NCBI RefSeq assembly: GCF_048128805.1
Contig: NC_136016.1
Coordinates: forward strand, 13,322,676-13,386,675
Length of the DNA: 64,000 nt
Source: Centroberyx gerrardi
Taxonomy: Eukaryota; Chordata; Actinopteri; Beryciformes; Berycidae
Direction: 5' to 3'
Below, one piece after another: positions 1 through 23,500 of the stretch. The notes under the pieces were generated by a model, which saw only the letters and a list, made by a program, of their open reading frames with translations, had not been told where the DNA came from and made no database searches. The translations under genes were made by a program, and so were the position numbers. The first letter of the stretch is position 1; the number at the start of each line of letters is the position of its first letter.

Positions 1-105
1 TGTGCTATCTTGGCCAGGTCTCCCTCGAAAAAGAGATTTTAATCTCAAGGGACTTCCTGGTTAATTAAAGGTTAAATAAAAAAATAAAATAAAATAAAAA
101 TTAGA
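1..105 (+). repeat. 3' tail of a LINE (L2/CR1-like)
   Basis: The first 100 bases resemble the widespread fish LINE 3' end. There is a segment about fused phrases such as 'tctcaaggg acttcctggt', then a repeated ttaaata/aggttaaataaa tail running into short A-rich units. Only the tail is inside the window and no coding part is seen. It lies in an intron of, or downstream of, the minus-strand tetraspanin gene. The assignment rests on recalled similarity to fish LINE tails. Confidence 0.6.
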
Positions 106-556
106 CTTGCTGTTATGTTATGTTTTTATTTTTGCGCCCACTTTCTACTGTCATCCTGTGTTGTTTCTTACGTTTTTATTTTTAAACACCAAGTGTGGAG
201 GTAAAACACCAAGTTTTATCTCCATCATATTTTTTGTTTTTCTTGTTTCCATGCATTTTGTAAAGCACTTGGTAAACTCAGCTTTAGATAAGTGCTGTAT
301 ACATTCAATTTATCTTCATTATTAGCAATATTCCTCCACAGCTTAATTTAAAAAAAAAATCCTTTAGGTTCCTTGAAGAACATATTATTTTCACAGTGTA
401 TATCATGTTCTGTTTTACAAAGAAATCATGATCTGTTTTCTTCAAAGCTCTTTGAACAGAAGTGCTTTGCTTTGCCTGCTTGTATACTATCAGCAGCTGC
501 TCCACAATCTCTCCAGCCTATCAAGCGCTACAGGCAAATAAAGCTCCGTGTGTCAC
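106..556. other. Tetraspanin intron, no gene seen
   Basis: AT-rich sequence between the LINE tail and the last visible tetraspanin exon. Short open frames on both strands have no recognisable domain. I could not find the next large-loop exon (expected to carry a CCG motif), so this is treated as intron. Confidence 0.5.
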
Positions 557-2562
557 CTTCTCTTGAATGTTGTCGATGATGTGTCTGTTCTTCAGGTTGT
601 ATTCGGAGATCACCGCTCGGGCTTTATTGTTGATGGCGCTATTCATCTTTAGGGGGGCAGTCTTCAGAGAGAAAAAGGTATTGTATTTAAGGCCACATCG
701 CCTCTTGTATGTCTAGAGAAGCACTGCTAATGTTTTGATCTCAGAATATGAGTGTCTCACCTTGCTGCGAAATATGTAAAGGGCAATCCCTGTGATTATC
801 TCCAGACCGATTATCACCACGAGGATACAGATGAACTATGGAGTGGCGGAGTGAACAGTGTTAGAGATGCTGATGGCCTGAATATAGCCGACAACCAGCC
901 AGCCACCCTCCCCCATGTGACATTACAGCAACAATTCACTGCCCCTTGCACCAGAGAGAGAACTGTGGGCAACAACAACACATCACAACAAATCTGTTGA
1001 AACATCTCTGGTGAATGTTACACAACATTTTGAACCAGAAATCCAGCTATGCAATCTTAATGACAGAACCAAATATTTAGCCATTATAAATTTAGGAACA
1101 GGCAATCAAACCGCATATAAATTTTGATTTCCTTCATCCCAATCGACGTCCTTTCCCAACTGGCCAGCGGACACTCCTCTGTCCATATGGGAATCTGTGA
1201 GGAGAGAATCTCAAACCCGTATTGTGGAAGATGAAGTCACTTACAGTAGCCAGCATGGAAGAATTATCTACGAATGCCCCGAAAAAGCCCAAGAAGGAGA
1301 TGAGGGTGATGAAGACGCCCACTGAAATGAGGAGCACAGCGGTCTGAGACAGGCCGCTGCTGGCAAAAACTCCAATTTCTGAGTAGGTGGTGTGAGACCG
1401 CGCTCCGATAATGATGAGGGCAACCCCAGACGCCTGTAGGACAAACACAGCAACTGGATTATGATGTGATACTTTAGTGATCTGGTATAGAAAAGCAGGA
1501 TTCAATGTGTTGCTCAAGGGCATTGAACCCAGGTCCTCCAGTTGAATGGCAGTCTCCCTCACTGTGCCAAGATGCTGGATTATGGCACCAACAAAACCAA
1601 GAGTTTTAAGCTCAGCCCTCAGACCATCTTGCGGTTCAGATGGACATAATGAGACTGATCATGGTGTTCCCCTTCACTCTACCTCTCCATTGGGACCCTT
1701 GAGACCATTTAACAGGCTTGTGTTTGGTGTTGTTGGGAGGATAAACTAGTTCTCTTTCGAATGAGGTTGTCCATATGGAGCTCCTGGGATAGATCTTACT
1801 TCCATTCCATTTCCTTGCCTACAGACAGTAAATGTTCTCTCTTGGTTTACTGTGACCGGTAGTAATGGCAGACAAATGAAAGATTACAATTAAAGTAAAC
1901 CTCCTGGACTTCAAAGCAGTTATAACAGGACCATAGTCACTTGGTACTGATTTGTTCTGGATTTTTGCCTAAAATTTAAATGGAATATTTAAGTAGGCCA
2001 TTTATGCCTACCTGAATGTGCGAATATTTCAACACACAATTGTAATACTTCACGCCTATCAGTCCAAAATGAATGCTGCTGAAACAATTTACCCGTTTAC
2101 TTGAAAATGATGACTATGAATAGGTTTTAGGAAAAAATTAGCAATATATTTATTTTATATATTTTTCTTAACCTCCACTACCATAGTTGCCTTTGAACAT
2201 TTCGTCCTTTCCCATTTTAGGATGTTTAAAAAAAAGTATAAAAAATAAAAAATAAAAAAATCCAACATAGTTTTACAAACCATGCATAACACTTTAAATG
2301 TTATAGGAACATAATGGAACAGGTCTATATAATAAATAATAATGATGACGTTTCATGAAATAAAGTGATGTATCTAAATATTTTGTAAAATTTAAAAACA
2401 AATAAATAAATATTATTGATATATCAAATCAATCATCGACTTCATATATCATCATAAAGGCAGAGTATTTCCAAACATTTTAATAAATTCAATTACATGA
2501 GCGTTACTTACCAAGAAGAGACAATTGAAGAAAATGAACACGTATTTGATGTTGCAACACAT
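557..2562 (-). CDS. Tetraspanin family protein (5' part, partial at left edge)
   Basis: Four coding exons are visible: 2512-2562, 1245-1433, 761-835 and 557-661 (17, 63, 25 and 35 codons), all phase 0 with GT-AG borders. Translation begins MCCNIKYVFIFFNCLFL, the first membrane helix with its usual Asn. A short extracellular loop follows, then helix 2 ending GFFGAFVDN, then helix 3 (FICILVVIIGLEIITGIALY). The last exon (TAPLKMNSAINNKARAVISE and onward) starts the large extracellular loop. The exon pattern and order are those of tetraspanins, membrane proteins that organise receptors and integrins in microdomains. The CCG part of the large loop and helix 4 must lie left of the window. The cysteine pair usually found after helix 2 (GCCGA) is replaced by Phe residues. 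The family is secure but the member is not; it looks broadly CD63/CD9-like. Confidence 0.85.
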
Positions 2563-3185
2563 TGTGTAAGGACTGGGTGCAATCCGATACTTTGTAGAGG
2601 AATTTATAGCCTAGTGGGATGAATGATTTCTAAATACATTTCTAAATTTCTAAATTGTATAGTATAGACAGTGAGAGGCGACTTGATTCAGTCGCATGAA
2701 GTCAAGTCTGAAGAGACGCAGGTTGAACACTTATCCAAATGAAGGTGAGCTGAAACGTAACTCAGTTGGGAGATCTTGCGATATTGACTGTTGTGGCCTT
2801 ATGGAAATTAACTGGTAATCCTACTATAAATTGTAGCATGATATACCATGCAAATACTACATCAATTAAGTCCCTATATAGGAATATTACAGTGGTAGCG
2901 TACCACAGGCGATTAAAAAAGCACCGTAAAGTACTACGATAAGGTCATTAGAACTCACTAATAGCCTATTATGGGAATGTTATAAGAATATTATCGTAAT
3001 TTTTAGTGTAGCCTATTCACTCCGTTATTAAAATGAAAATTAAGGCCACAAGACCAGATGAATGAGGTCTTTGATAGTAACAATTTCACAAACATTTCAT
3101 CAGAAACTAACAAGGAGACTGAACCATTAATAAGAAGTGTTCATATTCATGGGGTCATCTTCTGTCTACAAACCTTTTCACAATG

Positions 3186-3263
<78 letters not shown>

Positions 3264-6200
3264 TCTCTCTCTCTCTCCTCTGTGTCTCTGCTCTCTGTCC
3301 TCAGCTGTCCATGGATCTCATCACTCCATCTGGGTCAAGGCGGACCTGCAGCTCAAGGTCAGGTGATTTGGACCAAGCTACAGTATCTTTGTGATTTCCT
3401 GACAGTAGAAAAATATCTGACCTCAGGAATCTTGAGATTGTGGTTAGAAAAGTAGTCTCCACCTTTCATTTTTATAATTTTGAGATGAGAATGAGAATCT
3501 CTACATGGGTGAACAGCACTTTCTCCATTAAAAAAAATCAGTGTTAAAAATCAACGCTATGCCAGAGTTTGTTAAGTCCACACCCATCAGAGTTAATCCT
3601 ACACTTTTGATCATTTTGAACAGTCGCCACTTGCCAACAGAATCATGACTTATGAACACTGGAAAATATGCTGTACATGACATTTAGGATGATTACAGCC
3701 ACAATGGCATCATGACTGATTTTCAAGATTGGACCAAATCCATTGGAATGGGTCAGCCTTTGTCCCATGTTATTAAAGTAATAATCCAGAATCTTTTCAA
3801 ATAATAAATGTCCATTTTGTATGGGGCACCAACATAGTTTTGCTACTCTTTACACCATTCAAGAGTGATTCAATCTTTAGCCAGTTCATTAAAGCTTGTA
3901 CATGCTGTACTAAATACCTGTGAGGGCATCCCTCTTTCCTCTGCTGCACAAGAAGTGATGTGTTTTATGTTTATGGAAGCAACAACTGCAGTTTGGTTGG
4001 AAGATATAAAATGATAGAGGAAATATAAGACACACTGAGAGTCTTTACTAGTACAGTATGTTGGGCTAGTGCCTACATATAATTTTCTCTCAAGACATTC
4101 TGTTTATTCCTTGTTCTCATATGAGTTCCCATCATCATTGAATCTCATGAGATATTCTATTACTTCATTTCTGCTTTATTGTGCAGATAAACTCAACTAA
4201 TCAAACGAAACATTAGCTTTGACAGTAGAAACCATTAATACTCTTGGCTCCACAAAATATTAGACAAACATTACAGACCAGACAATACAGACCAGGCAAG
4301 ACAATATCAACCTAATATGACTCTTTATTCTCAAAAAAAGAATATAAATATCATTCCTTTCTGCTCTGTTCCTCCGTCACAGTCCGAAGACGGTCTGCTT
4401 TCTGTCTGTTAGTCTGTTTCCTTCTTTCTCTTTTTCCCTTTTTTTCTCTCGTGCAAAGTTCATCAGAATCAGAGCATCAGAATTTCTGTTCTTTACTCTC
4501 TTCTCTCTGACCACTGAATCAAAGCAGGCACTTCGGCCTCTTTCTGCATGTAGACAGATGGAAAACAGACTCGGTTGTGGACTGAGTCACAAGGTCTTGG
4601 CCAAAAAGCTGCCTTCTTTGGTAGGACTGGATATACAGAGAGGAGTCTGTCTGGCTTATCGGTTATGGGACAAGTCATTTACATGTGCACGAGTCTCTGG
4701 TTTTGTCTTCTGTCAGCTCCTCAATAACCCTCTGTCCGTGGAAACTTATCTCCTCGCTCTTATTTGCCTGGAAAGAAATTCAAGCTTGACAGAGATAAAG
4801 GGGAATATTTTGGATGCTGGCAGCTAAGTCTGCATGTGTTCTCACGGTCTTCATAATACAGTCAATATGGTGACTTATATAGTCATACTGTCTTATGGGA
4901 GTCTTTGATGGATTTCAATGGGTCTTGGCATCTGTTGACCATCCTCTGAATGGTTAGATTTAATAATTTCTGCAGTGTGGCCTATACAACCACAGGAGGG
5001 CGCTGTTTGACTTTTTTCACTTTACTTATGTAGGGAAGGTACATTTATCCTGTAGTTGTTGAAGGAGAGCGTTAGTCTTTTGCTTTCTCCATCCATATTT
5101 TCACAGCTGGTCTGTAAAGTCAAACCACCATCTTCAAGCCTTCTCTAACTTTTGGGCTACCATCAGTCCATTTTAAGTTATTTGAACAGATCATGGTGTC
5201 AAAGGTCAGAAGCCTGCCCTCTGCCACATACCGTAAAAATTTAAGGAGCCTGCGTGTCTTTGAAGGATTTCGTGGGAACAGGATGCGAAACGATTACCAT
5301 AGTTGGAATACGCTGTCACAGAGAGAGCGAACATTGTCCTTCCCACTCTTTGCTTTTCCTGTTTTGAATTCCTAAGACTTGGTCAAAACCTTGGACGATT
5401 TCCTTCTGATAACGATAATTGTGTAGTGACAGGGGAAGAGGTGGGGGTGAGGGCGCTATTTATGTAATATTAAGGTTAAAGCTCTGTGTTTGGTAATGAC
5501 GTCATTCTACAGTGGAAAGACCCATATAAGGTAAAAGGTATAGAATGGGCCCTGTTTTGAAATTAAGGAGGACCTATACTCTTATACTTAAGTCCACGTT
5601 TTTCATGATTTATGTATATTTTATTGTTTTATTTATCATCCTTTTACATTTTACAACTGATGATATTTCAGTCAGTGTGTATGTCCAGTATGCCAAGTGG
5701 CTCTCCAACTCTGCTGGAGCACTTCAAATGCAGATATACTGTATATGTAGATGCCTCTCAATATATTTCTTGTAAATGTTTGCGTTTACAAAGTGAAATT
5801 CCACTCAAGAAAGCAAAACACCATTAGAAGTGTTTGTGCCTTTAGCTGCATTGCTGACTTTTCCTCGCGTCTGAGAGATTAGAAGAGCGTAGAGTGTGTC
5901 TGTCCAGCAGTAAACAATTAAATCACTATGCGTTTTGCACCAGGGGACAACATGTTTGTAGTCTAAAGTAAATAATGCCTGTGATCATCATGCCTCCCGC
6001 CATATGGGACTACTTAAGTGTACCAAGCCTTATTAACTCTGTTTTCTCTTACAGTCTGCCCAGCATTGAGTGAAATATGCCCATTTAAAAATTCAAAATA
6101 ACAATTAATTATATTACTTTTACTATTATTATTGTACTCTCCGGATAAACAATTATTATGCAACTATTGTGTTTGTATTGTGGCAAAAATGTACTGCATG

Positions 6201-7617
6201 AGAAACTCTGGGAAGCATTTGATGTTTGTTTTCATAGCTAATCATTTACAAAAGTTATCTAATGTTTGTGGTTTGTCCCAAAGCCACATATCAGGATATA
6301 TGCTTGTATTTAGATATGTGATTGTGGGTTGTATTGCACTGAATAGAACATTAACAAACTAATAAAGCAATGTAGTGGTTAATACAATATGGTATCATTT
6401 AATAGTAGTGGCAGTAGTAGCAGTTTTAATACTAGTACTATATTGATCCCACAATGTGAAATTCCTTTATTAATTGAAGCAAAATAATAAACACAATATA
6501 GCACTTTCCCATAAAGCAGAAAACTTCACATAAGTAAAAAACAGTCCAAGATACTTTGAATGTAACAAGGCTAGAGTCATTCAGTGAGACCGGTCTTCTG
6601 AATGGTCACAAAGTCACAAAAACAAAAAAAACACTGAAAGCCCATTAACAAGTGTCACAGGCTTTGAATATGCATGAGGAGTCTGTAGCTAAACAGCAGA
6701 GTGGTTACAACAAAAGGTAAAGGAGAACACACCTTGGAGACACACCCAAACAGAGGCCATACGATCCCCATATGAGCAGGATTAAAGACTTTTGAAGTTT
6801 CAAGTGCTGTGGTTACCTCTCATGGTCACATGATCACTGTAATCTGAAGAAACCCTACCAAGGAAATCCACAGTTTTAAAGTGTTACTCAAACGGAGATC
6901 ACCTGAGTTTTCTATTTGTTGTCACACGGCGGATCAAATGCAAGCAAAAAGCCGTCCTACTGGCTCGCCTTGATTCCTGCTGCCTCATTAACAGTGAGCT
7001 GAACCTAACAATGAGGGGACGTCAGTTGCATATCGAGTGTTTACAGGGGGAAATATGTCAGAGGGAAGTTGGCAGAAGACATCAGTGATTATGTGCAGAA
7101 AACAGAGGCAGTCTTTTTGAAGTGTGCCACCAGGTACAGTAAGAATTGTTTTCATATTACTTCCTTATGTTTTTGTTTCTTTTTTTTACCACCCATCCCA
7201 CTTACTGCTCTCTGTTTCTGTCCGTCCCTCTTGTTTTGTCTCTCCCACACGTTTCCTGCGGTCTCTCTCTTGTTTTCCATCACACATGTTTTCTGTTTCT
7301 CTCTCTCTCTCTCCTTTCCTCTGTTCTCGGCACAGAGGGACAGGGGCTGGATGCCTGCGTTTCTAATTGGCCTTCCGATAAAGCTAGTTGTTTCCTGTGT
7401 GCTGTGGGGCTGAGAGTGGGTTGTGATTGGGGAGGCAGTCCGAGAGCAAAGCCTCCTTCTGTTAGCAGCTCAGGAGATGTGTGAGTAGGGACAGGGGGAG
7501 TGTGCGACAGGACAGTCTCACACAGGAATATAGTGGGTGAGACACATAACCAAGAGAGACTGATCAGTGACCCTGTTTCATACTCAGCTGTTGTCCGGGT
7601 GTCGTTTTTGCTCCAGG
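2563..7617. other. Intergenic region between divergent tetraspanin and MLCK genes
   Basis: About 5 kb separates two head-to-head genes. Apart from the CT microsatellite at 3188-3277, I see only AT-rich unique sequence and short random ORFs. Near the right end, a possible untranslated first exon of the kinase ends at 7480 (GATGT|GTGAGT). The next exon would begin at 7617, just after tttttgctccag, leaving a 136-bp intron. That leader exon is inferred. Promoters of both genes should lie in this interval, but no core element could be assigned with confidence. Confidence 0.5.
3188..3277. repeat. (CT)n microsatellite
   Basis: About 45 CT units, nearly pure, with a single CC interruption near 3259. 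It lies in the intergenic region upstream of the tetraspanin gene. The serine/leucine open frames across it are artefacts of the repeat. Confidence 0.97.
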
Positions 7618-18470
<10,853 letters not shown>

Positions 18471-20588
18471 AGGGAAAGTGACTGAGGAAAACCAGTGGGG
18501 TGAAGATATTGGTGCACCTCAACAATTTAAAATGGTTGCCTTCATTTACAAGGAGACTCTTCATTAGGAGACTCTCTAGACTGAATGGAATTTTAATAAG
18601 GCTTGGACAATGACACGAGGTGCCAAGATGGACAATCACTGCTGCTTTCACTTAATTTCAAGGCAAGTAGACTTGTTGTGGTCTTCTCCAGTCAAGTGGA
18701 AGATGAGGTTTGGACACATTCACTCACAACCCTGATTCACAAGTCACCACTTAGTTATTAGTGCACTTCTGGACTCTGTATTCTTTAGTGTGTGGTAAAC
18801 ATATGTTCAGTTACAAACACTCTCTTGGTTCTTGTCAAATTAGATGGCAATATTATGAATTATTATGGCTCGGCACGGCACTGTGCACTATTCACTAAAC
18901 CAGTTACATGAAAATTTTTGATTTTGTGTATTTTTTTTAGATGGCTATCATGGCTTAAATGTAAATATTTTGAAAGCATAACATCAAAATTAAAGGCTGA
19001 ATTTTACACAAAAAATAGTGTTGTTTTCCCAAAATGACATCAGCCCATGGTAATGAGCCACTGTTTACACTGAACGTAAATATTGAAATGCATATAATTT
19101 TGGAAATGTATTTTATCCAATAACTCAAGCAGATAAAGTTGGATAGACTGTAAAGTTGCATTGGACCTGCAACTTCAGATCCAAAGGAGGCATAAGGTCT
19201 GCTATAAATTTGTGCTCCTATTTTAGATTTATAGCCCCGCAACAGGCCTTTGAGATTGAAGATATGGCCAAAAATATGAAGCAGTATTTCATTATGGCTA
19301 TGTAAATATTGATTTACAATTCACTGAAGGGCACAACATGAAATTTACTCTAACCAAAATCTCATCATTATAACTATACTTTCCACTCCTTGCCAGTTTC
19401 ATTGCCATTTTCTTTCACATAGAACGGTGGAATTTTCAGGTGAGCAGAGTGGAGAGGGCTAATCATGTGACGACTGGCTCCAGTAAGACCTATGAAACAC
19501 ATGGTGGTCAATGCATTTCAAAGAATACCAATATTCTTCAATATTGTATTTATACAATTCATATTTTTAAAGGTATATTCTGCTAAAAATCTGTCAATGC
19601 CCATTTAAGTCTGCACTATCTACTACTTAGCCAAGTTAGCTAACTTGCTGAGTGAGCTATGGAGCTTTTCATATCCCACCCATAAGATACCACTGTGTTT
19701 ACAACATGGAACTTTCCTCAAATCACACTGAATATTTGTTTATCCTCACTCAACTTGACAGAACAACATTGGAACTATTACAAAGGATCCTAATATAGTG
19801 CACACTAGAGTATACGTTTTCTTTTGGAAAGTGTGCTTTGTCTAGATATTTATGATCCCTTGTATTTTGAAGGCCATTAGGTAATGACAATCTAAGTTGT
19901 TACAATATTCCACAAAACACAAAGTAAGTCACATCATTTAATTCCATGATTCAACAGGGGCAGTCATACAATCTTTTTAATATGGTAACGCACAATCACC
20001 CAACCAATAGTTCCTTTAAGCTAGATTTATACTCCATTAAGCCTGACCTACAGGAGAAACTTGTAAAGTGTCATCAGTTGACAAAGTGCAACCTTTTGCC
20101 TGCAATGTTAGGACTTACAGAAAATTTTGGTCTTCAAAATGATCCTGTATTGTTGGATGCTGTGCATTCAGTTTAAACAACAGTATCCATATAAAAGCAT
20201 GTCATTCATGGGACAAAATCTTTTGATAAAGTAAGAACGGCAATTCTTTACCAGCAAATCGCCAACTCATTCTGTGTTGGTCATTTTTGCAGTGCTGCTC
20301 TTCCAACATCCATCTTTGAATAACGCGTTGTGAAATAAAACTACAATTTAAAAACCTGTGAAAAGTCAATCAGGCACTGAGTCTTGGTCAGAGAGGTGAG
20401 GAACCTCGTTGGGTTTGCTGCAATGGCACAGTGACCATTCTCACACTTCCTCCTAAGGCAAATTTCCCCTATGTGGATCAGACATGTTTGCGCACGTCTC
20501 TGGGCCTGACACAACCTTGCACTGTATGTGCAAGTCACTGTTGAAATGGTGTATGAAACTGGAGTGGGGGTGTGTGTCCTAGTATGGT
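18471..20588. other. Tail-to-tail interval between MLCK and COASY
   Basis: About 2.1 kb between two convergent stop codons, AT-rich with no recognisable gene. It probably holds the 3' untranslated region of the kinase mRNA. An AATAAA on the plus strand near 20334 is one possible polyadenylation signal, but it lies only about 250 bp from the COASY stop. If it were used, the two mRNAs would nearly touch. Confidence 0.5.
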
Positions 20589-23500
20589 TCAGGATGGCAG
20601 GTTGGCTTCTTGTCTTTGTTGAATTCTCTTCTGGAGAAGATTCCAAGCCTTTAGTACCTTCAATATCAAAGATAAAGCAAAAATGATTATCAGGGGATAT
20701 CCCATGGGAATATCTTGCAAATATACAGTCTTTCTTATTTTATAGAAACAAATGCTCTCCACTTAATGCAGATCTGTGAAGCCCACAGTGATGGGATTGT
20801 GTGTGTGTGTGTGAGTGTGTCTGACCTGTTTCTGAGTGATGTCTGGCTCCCACAGTGTGCTGAGCACTACGTTGGCGTGCTCTAACTGCTTAGCGTTGGA
20901 CCACTGGCTGTGCAGCCTCCGCAGGGCGTCTTCTGCGGTCACACCGTCCCGCTCAGTTATCCTCAACACTGCCTGGGAGGGGGAGGAGTCAGAGGGGAGA
21001 GATGGGGGTTTAGGCACTGAGTGATAGCTTTAATGGTTAAAAACTTTACATTTTGAATTTTAATTGATTATATTCCTCCACCAGGCATTCCGCCACATTA
21101 CAGTGGAAAAGTTGTTGCATTAAAACAACTTCTTCAAAAAGGGATTGACAGTTTGACTTGTCTGTTACTTTTCTTCACTTGTCACAATGTGGTGGCAAAG
21201 TTGCTGTGTTGACACATCAGTTCATTAAGAAACAGTGTCTTAGCACTGTTAGCATTCCTTGTGGAAACCAAATCTGGCTTTTTTTTTTCTTGCCAAACTG
21301 CCACATAAGATTCACAATGTCAAGATTTTGAACTCTCTGTGAAGGCATTTGTATATTCTGAGGTGGGATATGTGAGACGGTCATCAGCATTTGTTGGACA
21401 TTTGCCTCACAGCCATTCAAACTATGGTGACTGCATGCCCACCCCCAAAAATGAGCCCAGGTACAGACAGCTTACCTCTTCCTCAGGGATGACTGTGACC
21501 CAGACCTCGTGGACCATGTCTGTCCAGCCTGCCTCCAGGAGAACCGCTGCGTCCACCACACATACCTGTTTACCTGGCGAGGACAGAGTGTCATGAGCGG
21601 TGAGGAAGTCTCTCCTATGCTAGTGCAAACAAGCATTAATCCTCTTTCTCTGTTTTCTCTATCACAGTAAGGAGTTAGTAGTGTAGAGGACAGAGTACAA
21701 AGGTCTTGTGTCACTGGTCTTCTGTAGAGGCCCAATGACTCCTCCAGATTAATCATCAATTCAATTTTGTTACATATCAACACAAGAACAATTTTAGTGC
21801 TGCACAAGAAACAAAACGGACTATAACCAAAATCACCTCCAACACCACATCTACAAAAACATTCTAGGGGAAAACACTGCCTGGCTGATGTTTACCAGTG
21901 TACAGTTCTATAGCACTGAGGTTAAAAAAATAATACCTTCCTCTCTGGCTTGCAGAATTCTCTTGTTGACCAGAAGAGCGATCTCAGGCCACACAATGTC
22001 TGTTAGGGCTTTTAACCGTTCCTGCAACAAAAACAACCACCTCAGTAAACTGGCAATATATTCTGACATTTGCAATGTCATAATGAGCTGAAACATTGAT
22101 CATACTGGCCATTTTACCTTGTTTCCAAAAACTTTCTTTCCTAATGCACACCTGTTGATGGTTTTATCTTCATTCAGAATATCTACAAAAGACAAAATAA
22201 TAAAACAAAACCACAAACTCACATCATTGCATTGCCAGAGACAACATGAAAATCAAGGCAAAAGTAAACATGTCGTCCCTGATGCATGATGCAGTCATTG
22301 TTTGGGCTACTATTGTTAAATTTAGTCATACAGTATATGTGTATAAATAGAGGAAAATTTGAATTCCTATAATATGGGACCTTTAAACGACAGAACACAG
22401 TGACAAGATACATTATCCCTCCAAGTTTTGTCAAAATCAGACCAGTGATGTAGCACTCATGGCCTTTCAAAATACCAAATTTTGACCTTTATTTATAGCG
22501 CCCTCATCAGGCCAACCAGTGTACCAAGTAAGTCATCCCACCCAGTTTCATCAAAATCAAACCAGTGCTGCCTATCACATTTAAATAAATATCAAGTTTA
22601 AAAGGTATCAAGTTTCAACATTTTGGCCTTTAATATATATTTAATATATATTTTATATCACCCACAGTGTGAAGATGCATTGCATCATTCCTCCCAAGTT
22701 TCGTCAAAATCAGACCGGTGGTGTCTGAGATATCGGCTGAGGTATCACAGACAGACAGACAGACGCACACAGCCGAATCATAGCCGCCCCTCGTTATAAT
22801 ATTGCCTGGTGGCAATATGCTTCCTCACCTGACCCAAACTCCTCCAGCACCCGGTGGTAGGCTGCTGTACCCGGCTGGTACGTCTCGTGGCCCAGCTTGT
22901 CACTGTCGATGCGGACCGCACCCAGGGCCTCCAGCCGCCGGGCGATGGAGCTCTTTCCACTGCCGCTGCCCCCCGTCAGGCCAATCACATATGGAAGGGG
23001 AGGGAGATGGGACGTGTCCTAGTTCAGGGGAAAAGTCAGAGAGGTGTAGAAGGGGGGCAGGTAATGATAAAAAAAAAAGAGTCATGACAGATATATTATG
23101 ACAGATATATTGATTAAGAGCAAATTTTAGAAAATCTTGCTGTTCAAATCGTGAATTGTGCAACTGACATGATGCAATCTTGGTGACATGCCTACAACTG
23201 ACAATCCACTGACTCATGGCTGTGATCACTAAAACTACTCCAGCTTTAGGTGAGCAGAAAAGTATATACATTGAATTTATATCAACAGACAAGAATATCA
23301 ACAGACAAAATGGCACTAAACATGAAAATATCAAGATAACACAGAAAAGCCCCGAGACTTTTCTCCATTGTAATCCTTTAACAATGGAGGTTGGGATAGG
23401 GCTAGACAACACATCTGCCATAGCAAGAATGACAAACAGCTTCTAGGGCAAGTCAGGTGTGCTACAGAAATGGTCTCCGCCCTAGCCGGAGGGGAGTTAA

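Noticed and set aside
3058-3455. Serine/leucine-rich ORFs over the CT repeat
   Set aside because: Pure consequence of the dinucleotide repeat.
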